Below are positions 8,619 through 17,761 of a DNA stretch of 64,000 nt, in pieces (positions within the stretch are counted from its first letter, which is position 1; every line of letters starts with the position of its first letter). The DNA is from Mycobacterium sp. HUMS_12744610 (GTDB lineage Bacteria; Actinomycetota; Actinomycetes; Mycobacteriales; Mycobacteriaceae). The DNA is taken from the NCBI RefSeq assembly GCF_041206865.1, contig NZ_JBGEDP010000001.1, positions 2,914,001-2,978,000 of the forward strand. Direction: 5' to 3'. Below the pieces are notes generated by a model. That model was not told the DNA's origin. It did no database searches and saw only the letters and a list, made by a program, of their open reading frames with translations. Both the position numbers and the translations under genes were made by a program.

Positions 8619-10943
8619 GTGCCCAAGACCAGCCGCGCCCAGTCCGGCCGCGTGACCAGCCGATTCTGGCGTTTACTCGGCGCCAGCACAGAAAAAGACC
8701 GCAACCGTTCCATGGCGGCGGTCACCTCCTCGTCCGAGTACGACGAGGAGGCCGCCGGTCTCACCGACGAGCAGCTGCGCAAGGCCGCCGGACTGCTCAA
8801 GCTCGACGAGCTCGCGGAGTCCGACGACATCGCCCAGTTCCTCGCGATCGCCCGGGAGGCGGCCGAGCGCGCGACCGGGCTCCGCCCGTTCGACGTGCAG
8901 TTGCTGGGGGCGCTGCGCATGCTTGCCGGCGACGTGATCGAGATGGCCACCGGTGAGGGCAAGACCCTGGCCGGCGCGATCGCGGCGGCCGGATACGCGC
9001 TGGCCGGCCGGCACGTGCACGTGGTGACCATCAACGACTACCTGGCCCGCCGCGACGCGGAGTGGATGGGAGCCCTGCTGAAGGCCATGGGCCTGACCGT
9101 CGGCTGGATCACCGCGGAGTCGACGCGGGAGGACCGCCGGGCCGCCTACGACTGCGACGTCACCTACGCCTCGGTCAACGAGATCGGCTTCGACGTGCTG
9201 CGCGACCAGCTGGTGACCGACGTCGCCGACCTGGTCTCGCCCAACCCCGACGTCGCCCTGATCGACGAGGCCGACTCCGTGCTGGTCGACGAGGCGCTGG
9301 TGCCGCTCGTGCTGGCCGGCACCACCCACCGGGAGACGCCGCGCCTCGAGATCATCAAGCTCGTCGGCGAACTCGTCGCGGGCACCGACTACGACACAGA
9401 CGCCGACAGCCGCAACGTCCATCTGACCGAAGCCGGCGCGCGCAAGGTCGAGAAGGCGCTCGGCGGCATCGACCTGTACTCCGAGGAACACGTCGGCACG
9501 ACGCTGACCGAGGTCAACGTCGCCCTGCACGCACACGTGCTGTTGCAGCGCGACGTCCACTACATCGTCCGCGACGACGCGGTGCACCTGATCAACTCTT
9601 CCCGCGGGCGCATCGCCCAGCTGCAGCGCTGGCCCGACGGCCTGCAGGCCGCCGTGGAGGCCAAGGAGGGCATCGAGACCACCGAGACGGGCGAGGTGCT
9701 CGACACCATCACGGTGCAGGCGCTGATCAACCGCTACGCGACCGTGTGCGGGATGACGGGGACCGCGCTGGCCGCCGGTGAGCAGCTGCGCCAGTTCTAC
9801 AAGCTGGGTGTGTCGCCGATCCCGCCCAACAAGCCCAACATCCGCGAGGACGAGCCCGACCGCGTCTACATCACCGCCGCCGCCAAGAACGACGCGATCG
9901 TCGCGCACGTCGCCGAGGTGCACGCCACCGGCCAGCCGGTGCTGGTCGGGACCCGCGACGTGGCCGAGTCCGAGGAGCTGCACGAGCGCCTGCTGCGCCG
10001 CGACATCCCGGCGGTGGTGCTCAACGCGAAGAACGACGCCGAGGAAGCGCAGGTGATCGCCGAGGCGGGCAAATACGGTGTGGTCACGGTGTCCACCCAG
10101 ATGGCCGGACGCGGCACCGACATCCGGCTCGGCGGGTCCGACGAGGCCGATCATGACAAGGTCGCCGAGCTGGGCGGGCTGCACGTGGTGGGGACCGGCC
10201 GCCACCACACCGAGCGGCTGGACAACCAGTTGCGCGGTCGGGCAGGGCGCCAGGGAGACCCGGGGTCGACGGTGTTCTTCTCCAGCTGGGAGGACGACGT
10301 CGTGGCGGCCAACCTGGACCACAACAAGCTGCCCACCCAGACCGACGAGGACGGCCGGATCGTCAGCGCCAAGGCGGCCGGGCTGCTCGATCACGCCCAG
10401 CGTGTCGCCGAGGGCCGCATGCTGGACGTGCACGCCAACACCTGGCGCTACAACCAGCTGATCGCCCAGCAGCGCGCCATCATCGTCGATCGGCGAAACA
10501 CGTTGCTGCGCACGACCACCGCGCGCGAGGAGCTCGCCGAGCTGGCCCCCAAGCGATACGAGGAGCTGTCGGAGAAGATCTCCGAGGAACGGCTCGAGAC
10601 GATCTGCCGGCAGATCATGCTGTATCACCTCGACCGGGGCTGGGCGGATCACCTGGCCTACCTGGCCGACATCCGCGAGAGCATCCACCTGCGCGCGCTG
10701 GGCCGGCAGAACCCGCTGGACGAGTTCCACCGGTTGGCCGTCGACGCGTTCGCGTCGCTGGCCGCGGACGCCATCGAGGCGGCCCAGCAGACCTTCGAGA
10801 CCGCGAACGTCCTGGAGGAGGAGCCGGGGCTGGATTTGTCCAAGCTCGCGCGGCCGACCTCGACGTGGACCTACATGGTCAACGACAACCCGCTCTCCGA
10901 CGACACGCTGTCGACGCTGAGCCTGCCGGGGGTTTTCCGCTGA
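8619..10943 (+). CDS. secA2: Accessory preprotein translocase ATPase SecA2 (Rv1821-like)
   Basis: A 774-residue SecA-family motor. Walker A MATGEGKT is near residues 109-116 and the Walker B DEAD box LIDEAD near 214-219. Helicase motifs [12 protein letters not shown] and [13 protein letters not shown] are intact. It is shorter than housekeeping SecA1 and lacks the C-terminal zinc-binding tail, as usual for SecA2. In mycobacteria SecA2 exports a subset of proteins and is needed for virulence. GTG 8619 was chosen from the conserved start of the family sequence ([10 protein letters not shown]). Followed by pgsA2, as in M. tuberculosis. Confidence 0.96.
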   Translation: MPKTSRAQSGRVTSRFWRLLGASTEKDRNRSMAAVTSSSEYDEEAAGLTDEQLRKAAGLLKLDELAESDDIAQFLAIAREAAERATGLRPFDVQLLGALRMLAGDVIEMATGEGKTLAGAIAAAGYALAGRHVHVVTINDYLARRDAEWMGALLKAMGLTVGWITAESTREDRRAAYDCDVTYASVNEIGFDVLRDQLVTDVADLVSPNPDVALIDEADSVLVDEALVPLVLAGTTHRETPRLEIIKLVGELVAGTDYDTDADSRNVHLTEAGARKVEKALGGIDLYSEEHVGTTLTEVNVALHAHVLLQRDVHYIVRDDAVHLINSSRGRIAQLQRWPDGLQAAVEAKEGIETTETGEVLDTITVQALINRYATVCGMTGTALAAGEQLRQFYKLGVSPIPPNKPNIREDEPDRVYITAAAKNDAIVAHVAEVHATGQPVLVGTRDVAESEELHERLLRRDIPAVVLNAKNDAEEAQVIAEAGKYGVVTVSTQMAGRGTDIRLGGSDEADHDKVAELGGLHVVGTGRHHTERLDNQLRGRAGRQGDPGSTVFFSSWEDDVVAANLDHNKLPTQTDEDGRIVSAKAAGLLDHAQRVAEGRMLDVHANTWRYNQLIAQQRAIIVDRRNTLLRTTTAREELAELAPKRYEELSEKISEERLETICRQIMLYHLDRGWADHLAYLADIRESIHLRALGRQNPLDEFHRLAVDAFASLAADAIEAAQQTFETANVLEEEPGLDLSKLARPTSTWTYMVNDNPLSDDTLSTLSLPGVFR

Positions 10944-11004
10944 CGGCGTTCGCTGCCCGATCCGTCGTGCGAACCGCACCATCACGAGGCTAAGGTCACG
11001 GCTC

Positions 11005-11640
11005 ATGGAGCCACTGCCTCCGCCCGACCGGGTGCTGACAGTGCCGAACGCCCTGAGCGCCCTGCGGCTCGCGCTCATCCCGGTGTTCGTCTACGTCCTG
11101 CTGGTCGCGCACGCCAACGCCCTCGCGGTGGCGATCCTGATGTTCAGCGGCGCCTCGGACTGGGCCGACGGCAAGATCGCGCGGCTGCTCGACCAGTCCT
11201 CCCGGCTGGGCGTGCTACTCGACCCGGCGGTGGACCGCCTCTACATGGTCAGCGTGCCGATCGTGTTGGCCCTGAGCGGCATCATGCCCTGGTGGTTCGT
11301 GCTCGTGCTGCTGGCACGCGACGGGCTGCTGGCCGCGACGTTGCCGTGGCTGCGAAGCCGGGGGCTATCGGCGCTGCCGGTGACCTACGTCGGCAAAGCC
11401 GCGACGTTCGCCTTGATGGCTGGCTTTCCGCTGGTTCTGCTGGGAACCTGGGACGCGTTATGGAGCCGGGTGGTGTGGGCCTGCGGGTGGGCGTTCCTCG
11501 TGTGGGGTATGTACATGTACCTGTGGGCGTTCGTCCTGTACGCGGTCCAGGTGGTCCTGGTCGTGCGGCGGATGCCCAGGCTCGCACCCCACCTGCAGCA
11601 ACCGGCCACACAGGAGTCGGGTGATCATGGCCGAGACTGA
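11005..11640 (+). CDS. pgsA2: CDP-alcohol phosphatidyltransferase PgsA2 (Rv1822-like)
   Basis: A 211-residue integral membrane enzyme. The CDP-alcohol motif D-x2-DG-x2-AR-x8-G-x3-D-x3-D is complete in [14 protein letters not shown] followed by [13 protein letters not shown]. Five to six hydrophobic segments surround it. Members transfer a phosphatidyl group from CDP-diacylglycerol to an alcohol. Rv1822 is annotated as a phosphatidylglycerophosphate or cardiolipin synthase candidate, and sequence cannot settle the acceptor. The end overlaps the start of the next gene, suggesting one operon through Rv1825-like. Confidence 0.92.
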   Translation: MEPLPPPDRVLTVPNALSALRLALIPVFVYVLLVAHANALAVAILMFSGASDWADGKIARLLDQSSRLGVLLDPAVDRLYMVSVPIVLALSGIMPWWFVLVLLARDGLLAATLPWLRSRGLSALPVTYVGKAATFALMAGFPLVLLGTWDALWSRVVWACGWAFLVWGMYMYLWAFVLYAVQVVLVVRRMPRLAPHLQQPATQESGDHGRD

Positions 11641-12553
11641 CCGCATGCTCGGGGGCTACGACCCCAACGCCGGCCACAGCGCCCATGCGGCCGCACGGCC
11701 GCCACACATCCCGGTGCCCTCCCTGCTGCGCGCCCTGCTGTCGGAGCACCTGGACCCCGGTTACGCCGCGGCGGCCGCCAAACGCAGCCGCTTGACCACG
11801 CCACCCACCCCGCGCCGGCGCGCCCTGGACCGGATCTGGCAGGCCCTCGCGGCGCTGTTGATCGCGATGGTGTTCGCGCTCGCGGTGACGCAGGCCCGCT
11901 CGGTGGCGCCCGGCGTCCGCAGCGAGCAGCAGCTGCTGGTCCGGAGCGTGCGTTCGGCGGAAGCCACCGCCGGCGACCTGGCGCAGCGCCGCGGGGCCCT
12001 GTCGACGCGGGTCGACGACGTGCAGCGCCGGGCGCTGGCCGACAACGCGGCGGGCCAGCGGCTGCTGAGCCGATTGGACGCGCTCAGCCTGGCCGCGGCC
12101 AGCACACCGGTGATCGGGCCGGGCCTGAAGGTGACCGTGACCGACCCCGGCGTCAGCCCGAACCTTTCCGACGTGTCCAAACAGCGGGTCAGCGGCAGCA
12201 CCCAGATCATCTTGGACCGCGACCTGCAGCTGGTCGTGAATTCGTTGTGGGAGAGCGGCGCCGAGGCCGTCTCGGTCGGCGGCGTGCGGATCGGGCCGAA
12301 CGCGACGATCCGGCAGGCGGGCGGGGCGATTCTCGTCGACAACAATCCCACCAGCAGCCCCTACACCGCCCTGGCGGTCGGGCCGCCGCACGCGATGCGC
12401 GACGTGTTCGACCGCAGTCCCGGCTTGCAACGCCTCAGGCTGCTCGAGGTCTCCTACGGCGTCGACGTCACCGTCCACGTCGCCGACGGCCTCTCGCTGC
12501 CCGCCGGATCGATCCGGGATGTCAAGTTCGCCAAGCAGATTGGGTCACAGTGA
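11627..12553 (+). CDS. DUF881 membrane-anchored protein (Rv1823-like)
   Basis: A 308-residue protein with a cytoplasmic N-terminal stretch, one transmembrane helix near residues 70-90 ([19 protein letters not shown]), a coiled-coil-like segment, then the DUF881 domain ([20 protein letters not shown]). It overlaps pgsA2 by 14 bases. ATG 11627 has AGGAG 10 bases upstream; GTG 11621 in the same frame is the alternative. DUF881 proteins flank the small SbpC-type protein in many Gram-positive genomes near cell-division genes. Function unproven. Confidence 0.88.
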   Translation: MAETDRMLGGYDPNAGHSAHAAARPPHIPVPSLLRALLSEHLDPGYAAAAAKRSRLTTPPTPRRRALDRIWQALAALLIAMVFALAVTQARSVAPGVRSEQQLLVRSVRSAEATAGDLAQRRGALSTRVDDVQRRALADNAAGQRLLSRLDALSLAAASTPVIGPGLKVTVTDPGVSPNLSDVSKQRVSGSTQIILDRDLQLVVNSLWESGAEAVSVGGVRIGPNATIRQAGGAILVDNNPTSSPYTALAVGPPHAMRDVFDRSPGLQRLRLLEVSYGVDVTVHVADGLSLPAGSIRDVKFAKQIGSQ

Positions 12554-12566
12554 GCAGAGTTCGCGC

Positions 12567-12899
12567 ATGATCGGTATCGCGGCGCTCGCCGTCGGCATCG
12601 TGCTGGGCCTGGTCTTCCACCCCGCGGTGCCCGAGGTGATCCAGCCCTATCTTCCGATCGCGGTGGTCGCCGCCCTGGACGCGGTGTTCGGCGGGATGCG
12701 GGCCTACCTCGAACGGATCTTCGACTCGAAGGTGTTCGTGGTGTCGTTCGTCTTCAACGTGTTCGTGGCCGCGCTGATCGTCTATGTGGGCGACCAACTC
12801 GGCGTCGGCACCCAGTTGTCCACGGCGATCATCGTCGTGCTGGGCATCCGCATCTTCGGCAACGCCGCGGCGCTGCGCCGCCGATTGTTCGGTGCCTGA
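12567..12899 (+). CDS. Small basic membrane protein, DUF1290/Sbp family (Rv1824-like)
   Basis: A 110-residue, almost entirely hydrophobic protein with three to four transmembrane segments (MIGIAALAVGIVLGLVF, VFVVSFVFNVFVAALIVYV) and the family core YLPIAVVAALDAVFGGMRA. It is always found between two DUF881 genes, as here. The ATG at 12567 has no strong ribosome binding site; translation may be coupled to the upstream gene, which ends 13 bases before. The stop leads directly into a MIRU-type repeat array. Confidence 0.88.
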   Translation: MIGIAALAVGIVLGLVFHPAVPEVIQPYLPIAVVAALDAVFGGMRAYLERIFDSKVFVVSFVFNVFVAALIVYVGDQLGVGTQLSTAIIVVLGIRIFGNAAALRRRLFGA

Positions 12900-13047
12900 C
12901 CCCGCCGGCGACGATGCAGAGCGAAGCGATGAGGAGGAGCGGCGGATCAACCCCGCCGGCGACGATGCAGAGCGAAGCGATGAGGAGGAGCGGCGGATCA
13001 ACCCCGCCGGCGACGATGCAGAGCGAAGCGATGAGGAGGAGCGGCGC
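12900..13047 (+). repeat. MIRU-type VNTR, three 51-bp units
   Basis: Units at 12900-12950, 12951-13001 and 13002-13047 (the last partial) share GCCGGCGACGATGCAGAGCG followed by AAGCGATGAGGAGGAGCGGCG. The unit is a variant of the 53-bp repeat at 2063-2164. Because 51 is a multiple of three, the array stays open in the frame of the downstream gene, but that gene has its own start after it. Copy number is likely to vary between strains. Confidence 0.9.
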
Positions 13048-13068
13048 AGTGATGGAGACGGGACCGGG

Positions 13069-13911
13069 ATGAACCAAGACCCGCCCGAACGCGCCCCCGA
13101 CGAACCCCCCGGCACCCCCGACGAGCGGCGTGGGGGCCGCCACGAACTACCGGCCCACCGCCCGCGGCCCGCGATCGGCGCGGTGCACCGCAGAGGGTGG
13201 TCCGGATTCTTGCGGGGCGGCCGCACCCGGATGGCCTTCGGGACTCTGGCCATCTTGTTGTGTCTGCTCCTGGGGATTGGCATCGTCACACAGGTCCGGC
13301 AGACCAAGACGGGCGATTCCCTGGACACCGCGAGGCCCGCGGACCTGCTCGTGCTGCTGGACTCGCTGCGCCAGCGCGAAGCCACCCTCAACACCGAGGT
13401 GAGCGAGCTGCAGAGCACGCTGAACTCGTTGCAGGCCGCCGGCAACACCGATCAAGCGGCCATCCAGAGCGCGCAGGCCAGGCTGGCGGCGCTGTCGATC
13501 CTGGCCGGCGCCGTGGGGGCCACGGGGCCGGGCGTCACCGTCACGATCAAGGACCCCGGGCCCGGGGTGTCGCCGGAGGCGATGCTCGACGTCGTCAACG
13601 AGCTGCGTGCCGCCGGCGCCGAGGCGATCGAGGTCAACGACGCCCGCCAGTCCGTGCGGGTGGGTGTGGACACCTGGATGGCGGGTATTCCTGGCTCGCT
13701 GGTCGTCGACAACAAGACCCTGTCGCCACCGTATTCGGTTCTGGCGATTGGGGATCCGCCGACGCTGGCCGCGGCGATGAACATTCCGGGCGGCGCAGAG
13801 GACAGCATCAAGCGCGTCGGCGCGCGGATGTCGGTGCAGCAGGCCGAGAAGGTGGATGTGGCCACCTTGCGGCAACCAAAACCGCACCAATACGCTCAGC
13901 CCGTCAAGTGA
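13069..13911 (+). CDS. DUF881 membrane-anchored protein (Rv1825-like)
   Basis: A 280-residue paralogue of the Rv1823-like protein. A Pro- and Arg-rich cytoplasmic N-terminus is followed by one transmembrane helix ([20 protein letters not shown]), a heptad-like region ([20 protein letters not shown]) and a DUF881 domain ([18 protein letters not shown]). ATG 13069 has GGAGACGGG just upstream. The frame is open back through the MIRU array, so an annotator could extend it wrongly. gcvH starts 22 bases after its stop. Confidence 0.88.
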   Translation: MNQDPPERAPDEPPGTPDERRGGRHELPAHRPRPAIGAVHRRGWSGFLRGGRTRMAFGTLAILLCLLLGIGIVTQVRQTKTGDSLDTARPADLLVLLDSLRQREATLNTEVSELQSTLNSLQAAGNTDQAAIQSAQARLAALSILAGAVGATGPGVTVTIKDPGPGVSPEAMLDVVNELRAAGAEAIEVNDARQSVRVGVDTWMAGIPGSLVVDNKTLSPPYSVLAIGDPPTLAAAMNIPGGAEDSIKRVGARMSVQQAEKVDVATLRQPKPHQYAQPVK

Positions 13912-13933
13912 ACCCGATCAGAACAGGATTACC

Positions 13934-14329
13934 GTGAGCGATATCCCGCCCGATCTGCACTACACCGCCGAACACGAGTGGGTCCGCCGCAGCGGGGACA
14001 CCGCGCGGATCGGGATCACCGACTTCGCGCAGTCGGCGTTGGGCGATGTCGTCTTCGTTCAGTTGCCGGAGGTGGGTGCCGAACTGACCGCGGGGGAGTC
14101 CTTCGGCGAAGTGGAGTCGACGAAATCGGTGTCGGACCTCTATGCGCCCGTCTCGGGCAAAGTGTCCGCGGTCAACGGCGACCTGGACGGCAGCCCCCAG
14201 CTGGTCAACTCCGACCCCTACGGCGCCGGATGGCTGGTGGACGTTCAGGTCTCGGACGTCGCCGAGTTGGAGTCGGCCATCTCGGGATTGCTCGACGCCG
14301 AGGCGTACCGCGGCACGCTGACCGAATGA
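13934..14329 (+). CDS. gcvH: Glycine cleavage system H protein
   Basis: A 131-residue lipoyl carrier. Lys64 in [15 protein letters not shown] is the lipoylation site, and SDPYGAGWL near the C-terminus is conserved. It shuttles the aminomethyl group from the P protein to the T protein. GTG 13934 has AGGA 5 bases upstream. The P protein gene lies 3.4 kb downstream behind a glycine riboswitch; gcvT is not in this window. Confidence 0.95.
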   Translation: MSDIPPDLHYTAEHEWVRRSGDTARIGITDFAQSALGDVVFVQLPEVGAELTAGESFGEVESTKSVSDLYAPVSGKVSAVNGDLDGSPQLVNSDPYGAGWLVDVQVSDVAELESAISGLLDAEAYRGTLTE

Positions 14330-14649
14330 CGGTTGCTAATGTGCCTGCCAGCCGTGCGCCGCGCCCGTGCGCGCGGCGCGGCAAGCTCGATCGTGGAGGT
14401 GTCGCTCCCGCTCGCGGGGGTACGTCTCCACATGGGCCCGCGCAGTTCCCCCGTGCTGGGGAACCGCCACCCAAGTGGTCGGGCTTCCGATGCCGAGGTG
14501 GTGGGCACATTGCCGAGCGGTGCGCGGTACGGTCGACACATCAAGGCGAGCAGGCAGTGACAAGCAATACCGGGCGAAGCGAAACAAGTGGGCGACCGGC
14601 CTGAGCGGCTCGGTTAGACAACGCCACAGCGGCCAGTGAGGAGCAGCGC
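14330..14649. other. 320-bp intergenic stretch upstream of garA
   Basis: No convincing gene. It is GC-rich with short self-complementary runs such as CGCCGCGCCC near 14358. TAGACA near 14613-14618, about 30 bases before the garA GTG, is a possible -10. GAGGAGC just before garA is its ribosome binding site. Otherwise I see nothing in it. Confidence 0.5.
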
Positions 14650-15135
14650 GTGACGGACATGGACTCCGACATGGGGAAAGACCAGAGTTCTGACGAAGTC
14701 ACTGTGGAGACGACGTCCGTCTTCCGGGCCGACTTCCTCAACGAGCTGGACGCCCCCGCACAAACGGGCGGCGAAAGCGCGGTGTCAGGAGTGGAGGGCC
14801 TTCCGGCGGGCTCGGCGTTGCTGGTCGTCAAGCGGGGACCGAACGCCGGATCCCGCTTCCTGCTCGACCAGCCCATCACGTCGGCAGGCCGGCACCCCGA
14901 CAGCGACATCTTCCTCGACGACGTCACCGTCAGCCGCCGCCACGCCGAATTCCGGCTGGAGAACAACGAATTCCACGTCGTCGACGTCGGCAGCCTCAAC
15001 GGGACCTACGTCAACCGCGAGCCGGTCGATTCGGCGGTGCTGGCGAACGGCGACGAGGTGCAGATCGGCAAATTCCGTCTGGTGTTCCTGACGGGGCCCA
15101 AGCAAGGTGAGGGCGGGGGAGGTTCCGGAGGCTAG
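14650..15135 (+). CDS. garA: FHA-domain regulator GarA (Rv1827-like)
   Basis: A 161-residue protein with a forkhead-associated domain near residues 75-140 ([32 protein letters not shown]). The N-terminus holds TVETTSVF with Thr21 and Thr22, the sites phosphorylated by PknG and PknB in M. tuberculosis. Unphosphorylated GarA inhibits 2-oxoglutarate dehydrogenase and glutamate dehydrogenase and activates glutamate synthase, so it links signalling to nitrogen and TCA flux. GTG 14650 has a good GAGGAGC upstream. The C-terminus ends in a Gly-rich tail unlike the M. tuberculosis tail. Its stop overlaps the next start by one base. Confidence 0.95.
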   Translation: MTDMDSDMGKDQSSDEVTVETTSVFRADFLNELDAPAQTGGESAVSGVEGLPAGSALLVVKRGPNAGSRFLLDQPITSAGRHPDSDIFLDDVTVSRRHAEFRLENNEFHVVDVGSLNGTYVNREPVDSAVLANGDEVQIGKFRLVFLTGPKQGEGGGGSGG

Positions 15136-15875
15136 TGAGCGCACCCGATAGCCCGGCTCTGGCCGGGATGTCGATCGGGGCGGTACTGGACCTGCTGAGG
15201 CCGGACTTCCCCGATGTCACGATCTCCAAGATCCGGTTCTTGGAGGCCGAGGGGTTGTTGACGCCGCAGCGCTCCGCGTCGGGATATCGCCGGTTCACCG
15301 CGTACGACTGCGCGCGGTTGCGCTTCATCCTGACCGCCCAGCGCGACCACTACTTACCGCTGAAGGTGATCAGGGCGCAGCTGGACGCCCAGCCAGACGG
15401 GGAACTGCCGGCAGTCGGGTCGCCCTACGGCGTCCCGCGGCTGGTGTCGGTGACCGACGACGGGGAGGTCGCCGAATCCGACACGGCCGCAGTGGCTCCC
15501 ACCCGCGTCCGGCTCAGCCGCGAAGACCTCGTGGCGCGCTCGGGCGTCGACGACGACCTCTTGACGGCGCTCCTCAAAGCCGGCGTGGTCACCACCGGCC
15601 CGGGCGGTTTCTTCGACGAACACACAGTGGTGATTCTGCAGTGCGCGAACGCGCTGTCCGAATACGGCGTCGAGCCGCGGCATTTGCGGGCCTTCCGCTC
15701 CGCGGCCGACCGGCAGTCCGACCTGATCGCCCAGATCGCCGGCCCGGTGGTCAAGGCCGGAAAGGCCGGCGCCCGCGACCGCGCCGACGATCTCGCGCGC
15801 GAGGTCGCGGCGCTCGCAATTACGTTGCACACATCGTTGATCAAGTCCGCCGTTCGCGACGTTCTGCGCCCCTGA
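15135..15875 (+). CDS. MerR-family regulator (Rv1828-like)
   Basis: A 246-residue regulator with an N-terminal winged HTH ([42 protein letters not shown]) typical of MerR. A long helical C-terminal part carries no cysteine cluster, so a metal is not suggested. It overlaps garA at TAGTG, implying translational coupling. In M. tuberculosis the locus Rv1826-Rv1830 is similarly arranged. Target promoters are unknown from this sequence. Confidence 0.9.
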   Translation: MSAPDSPALAGMSIGAVLDLLRPDFPDVTISKIRFLEAEGLLTPQRSASGYRRFTAYDCARLRFILTAQRDHYLPLKVIRAQLDAQPDGELPAVGSPYGVPRLVSVTDDGEVAESDTAAVAPTRVRLSREDLVARSGVDDDLLTALLKAGVVTTGPGGFFDEHTVVILQCANALSEYGVEPRHLRAFRSAADRQSDLIAQIAGPVVKAGKAGARDRADDLAREVAALAITLHTSLIKSAVRDVLRP

Positions 15876-15966
15876 GGACTAGACTTCAAGCGAAACTTGG
15901 TGTTCGACCGCGACGTCGCGCCGAGTATGGGTCGTAGACGGCGGCAGGTGCGGAGGTCAGACACAA

Positions 15967-16461
15967 ATGGGCGAAGTTCGTGTTGTCGGCATTCGCGTCG
16001 AGCAACCGCAAAACCAGCCGGTGCTGTTGCTTCGCGAGGCCAACGGCGACCGGTATCTGCCGATCTGGATCGGCCAGTCCGAGGCCGCGGCGATCGCGCT
16101 CGAGCAGCAAGGCGTGGAGCCGCCCCGCCCGTTGACGCACGATCTCATCAGGGATGTAATTGCGGCGCTTGGACATTCGCTGAAAGAAGTTCGGATCGTC
16201 GACCTGCAGGAAGGCACTTTCTACGCCGACCTGGTGTTCGATCGCAACATCACCGTGTCGGCACGGCCGTCGGACTCGGTGGCGATAGCGCTGCGGGTCG
16301 GCGTTCCGATCTACGTCGAGGAAGCCGTGCTCGACCAGGCGGGGCTGCTCATCCCCGACGAGAGCGACGAGGACTCCAACACCGGCGTCCGTGAGGACGA
16401 GGTGGAGAAGTTCAAGGAATTCCTCGACAGCGTGTCGCCCGACGACTTCAAGGCCACCTAG
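15967..16461 (+). CDS. DUF151 / bifunctional nuclease family protein (Rv1829-like)
   Basis: A 164-residue protein matching the BFN/DUF151 fold: RYLPIWIGQSEAAAIALEQQ and SARPSDSVAIALRVGVPIYV are the conserved family segments. An acidic tail (DESDEDSN) follows. Members include plant nucleases, but mycobacterial activity is not established. It sits between two MerR regulators, as in M. tuberculosis. Confidence 0.88.
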   Translation: MGEVRVVGIRVEQPQNQPVLLLREANGDRYLPIWIGQSEAAAIALEQQGVEPPRPLTHDLIRDVIAALGHSLKEVRIVDLQEGTFYADLVFDRNITVSARPSDSVAIALRVGVPIYVEEAVLDQAGLLIPDESDEDSNTGVREDEVEKFKEFLDSVSPDDFKAT

Positions 16462-16746
16462 CCCGGACGGCGGGCCGCCCCGTCACCGCAGGTCGCGATC
16501 ACCCCGGGGACGGCCCGCGTGGCCGGCTGCTCTGGACGGGGACGTCACGGATGTGTCTCAACTCGCCGCGATCTCGACACGCCTGGCGGATAGCGCACCC
16601 ACTCCCCGTTGCGGCGGCCATACTTTGAGGACCAGACAAGGCGCGGCGGCTACCGAACAGCGTAAGCTCTCTAGCACTCGGGCCTGAGCAAGCGTGGCTG
16701 CCGGGGCAGCCAGTGAGAACGAGCGCGACCGGCGAGAGGAAGCACC

Positions 16747-17370
16747 TTGAGCGACCAGCCACGTCAAGAGCAGCTGGATCTAGCCGACCACGCGGACCCC
16801 GCAGGCAAAGGCGATCAGGTGCCGCACGAACCCGTGCAGCCCGGGCTGTTCCCCGACGATTCCGTGCCCGACGCGCTCGTGGGCTATCGCGGGCCGAGCG
16901 CCTGCCAGATCGCCGGCATCACGTATCGCCAGCTGGACTACTGGGCGCGCACGTCGCTGGTGGTTCCCTCGATCCGCGGCGCCGCCGGCTCGGGCAGTCA
17001 GCGCCTCTACTCGTTCAAGGACATCCTGGTTCTCAAGATCGTCAAGCGGCTGCTCGACACCGGCATCTCGCTGCACAACATCCGGGTCGCGGTCGACCAT
17101 CTGCGTCAACGCGGGGTCGAGGACCTTGCCAACATCACCCTGTTCTCCGATGGCACCACCGTCTACGAATGCACCTCGGCCGAAGAGGTCGTCGACCTGT
17201 TGCAGGGCGGCCAGGGCGTGTTCGGCATCGCGGTATCCGGTGCGATGCGAGAGCTGACCGGCGTCATCGCCGACTTCCCCGGCGAGCGCGCCGACGGCGG
17301 CGAATCCATTGCGGCCCCCGAGGACGAGTTGGCGTCCCGGCGCAAGCACCGCGACCGCAAGATCGGCTAG
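16747..17370 (+). CDS. resR: MerR-family regulator ResR/McdR (Rv1830-like)
   Basis: A 207-residue regulator. The DNA-binding part is YRGPSACQIAGITYRQLDYWAR, SGSQRLYSFKDILVLKIVKR, characteristic of the Rv1830 group. In M. tuberculosis and M. smegmatis this protein affects cell division and growth after drug exposure (resR/mcdR). The start is TTG at 16747, supported by GAGAGGA about 7 bases upstream. The 285-bp region before it holds candidate promoter elements (TAAGCT near 16666) and no gene. Confidence 0.9.
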   Translation: MSDQPRQEQLDLADHADPAGKGDQVPHEPVQPGLFPDDSVPDALVGYRGPSACQIAGITYRQLDYWARTSLVVPSIRGAAGSGSQRLYSFKDILVLKIVKRLLDTGISLHNIRVAVDHLRQRGVEDLANITLFSDGTTVYECTSAEEVVDLLQGGQGVFGIAVSGAMRELTGVIADFPGERADGGESIAAPEDELASRRKHRDRKIG

Positions 17371-17405
17371 CCGCCCCCTTTCCCCGCGCGAAGGTGCGCG
17401 ATTGC

Positions 17406-17439
17406 ACACGCCCCACGGCGTGTCGGCGTACAGACACGC
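17406..17439 (+). terminator. Overlapping hairpins after resR
   Basis: ACACGCC-CCAC-GGCGTGT (17406-17423) and GCGTGTC...GACACGC (17418-17439) are two perfect 7-bp stems that share a strand and so exclude each other. They lie 36 bp after the resR stop and before the glycine riboswitch promoter region. Probably termination; no U-tract. Confidence 0.4.
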
Positions 17440-17489
17440 GCGCTCGCGGCGAAGCGGAACCGTTGAGTAAGCTGGACGACGCATCGCAC

Positions 17490-17706
17490 TCGAGCGGGAG
17501 AGCTCCGTGACCGCCAGTCACGGGCGCCGAAGGAGCAAGACCTCTCCACCAACCTCTCAGGCACCCGGACCGCGCGAGTTTACGATGCCTCTGGAAAGCG
17601 GTGCGGCCGTGTCGGTCCGCACCCGCCGATGGGGAAAGGCGCCCTGAGCAGTAGCGGCGCCGAATCTCTCAGGCGCCTGGCGAACGGGCAGAGACAGAGG
17701 GAGAGG
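17490..17706 (+). promoter_or_regulatory. Tandem glycine riboswitch
   Basis: Two glycine aptamers in tandem. The first runs about 17493-17600 with GGGAGAG, GCGCCGAAGGAGCAA, CTCTCAGGCA and CTCTGGAAAG. The second runs about 17619-17706 with GGCGCCGAATCTCTCAGGCG and CAGAGACAGAGGGAG. These are the conserved glycine-aptamer blocks in the right order and spacing. It lies 55 bp upstream of gcvP, which it should switch on when glycine is abundant. TAAGCT at 17468-17473 is a plausible -10 for the transcript. Confidence 0.92.
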
Positions 17707-17726
17707 GCCGCACACCTCTGCCTCTG
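17689..17726 (+). terminator. Expression-platform hairpin of the glycine riboswitch
   Basis: CAGAGACAGAGG (17689-17700), the 3' side of the second aptamer's closing stem, can also pair with CCTCTGCCTCTG (17715-17726) with a single mismatch. The same strand cannot do both, so ligand binding would dissolve this hairpin. There is no U-run, so it may act by Rho or by translation rather than as a classic terminator. Inferred from pairing only. Confidence 0.5.
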
Positions 17727-17761
17727 CTGCCGATGCAGGCCGTCCAGTCAGGAGTTCGCCC

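Noticed and set aside
12784..13068. Possible N-terminal extension of the DUF881 protein through the MIRU units
   Set aside because: The frame is open only because the repeat is 51 bp; the conserved protein starts at 13069 with its own ribosome binding site.
17371..17761. Small ORFs between resR and gcvP (Rv1831-like)
   Set aside because: The space is occupied by the tandem glycine riboswitch; no frame has coding features.
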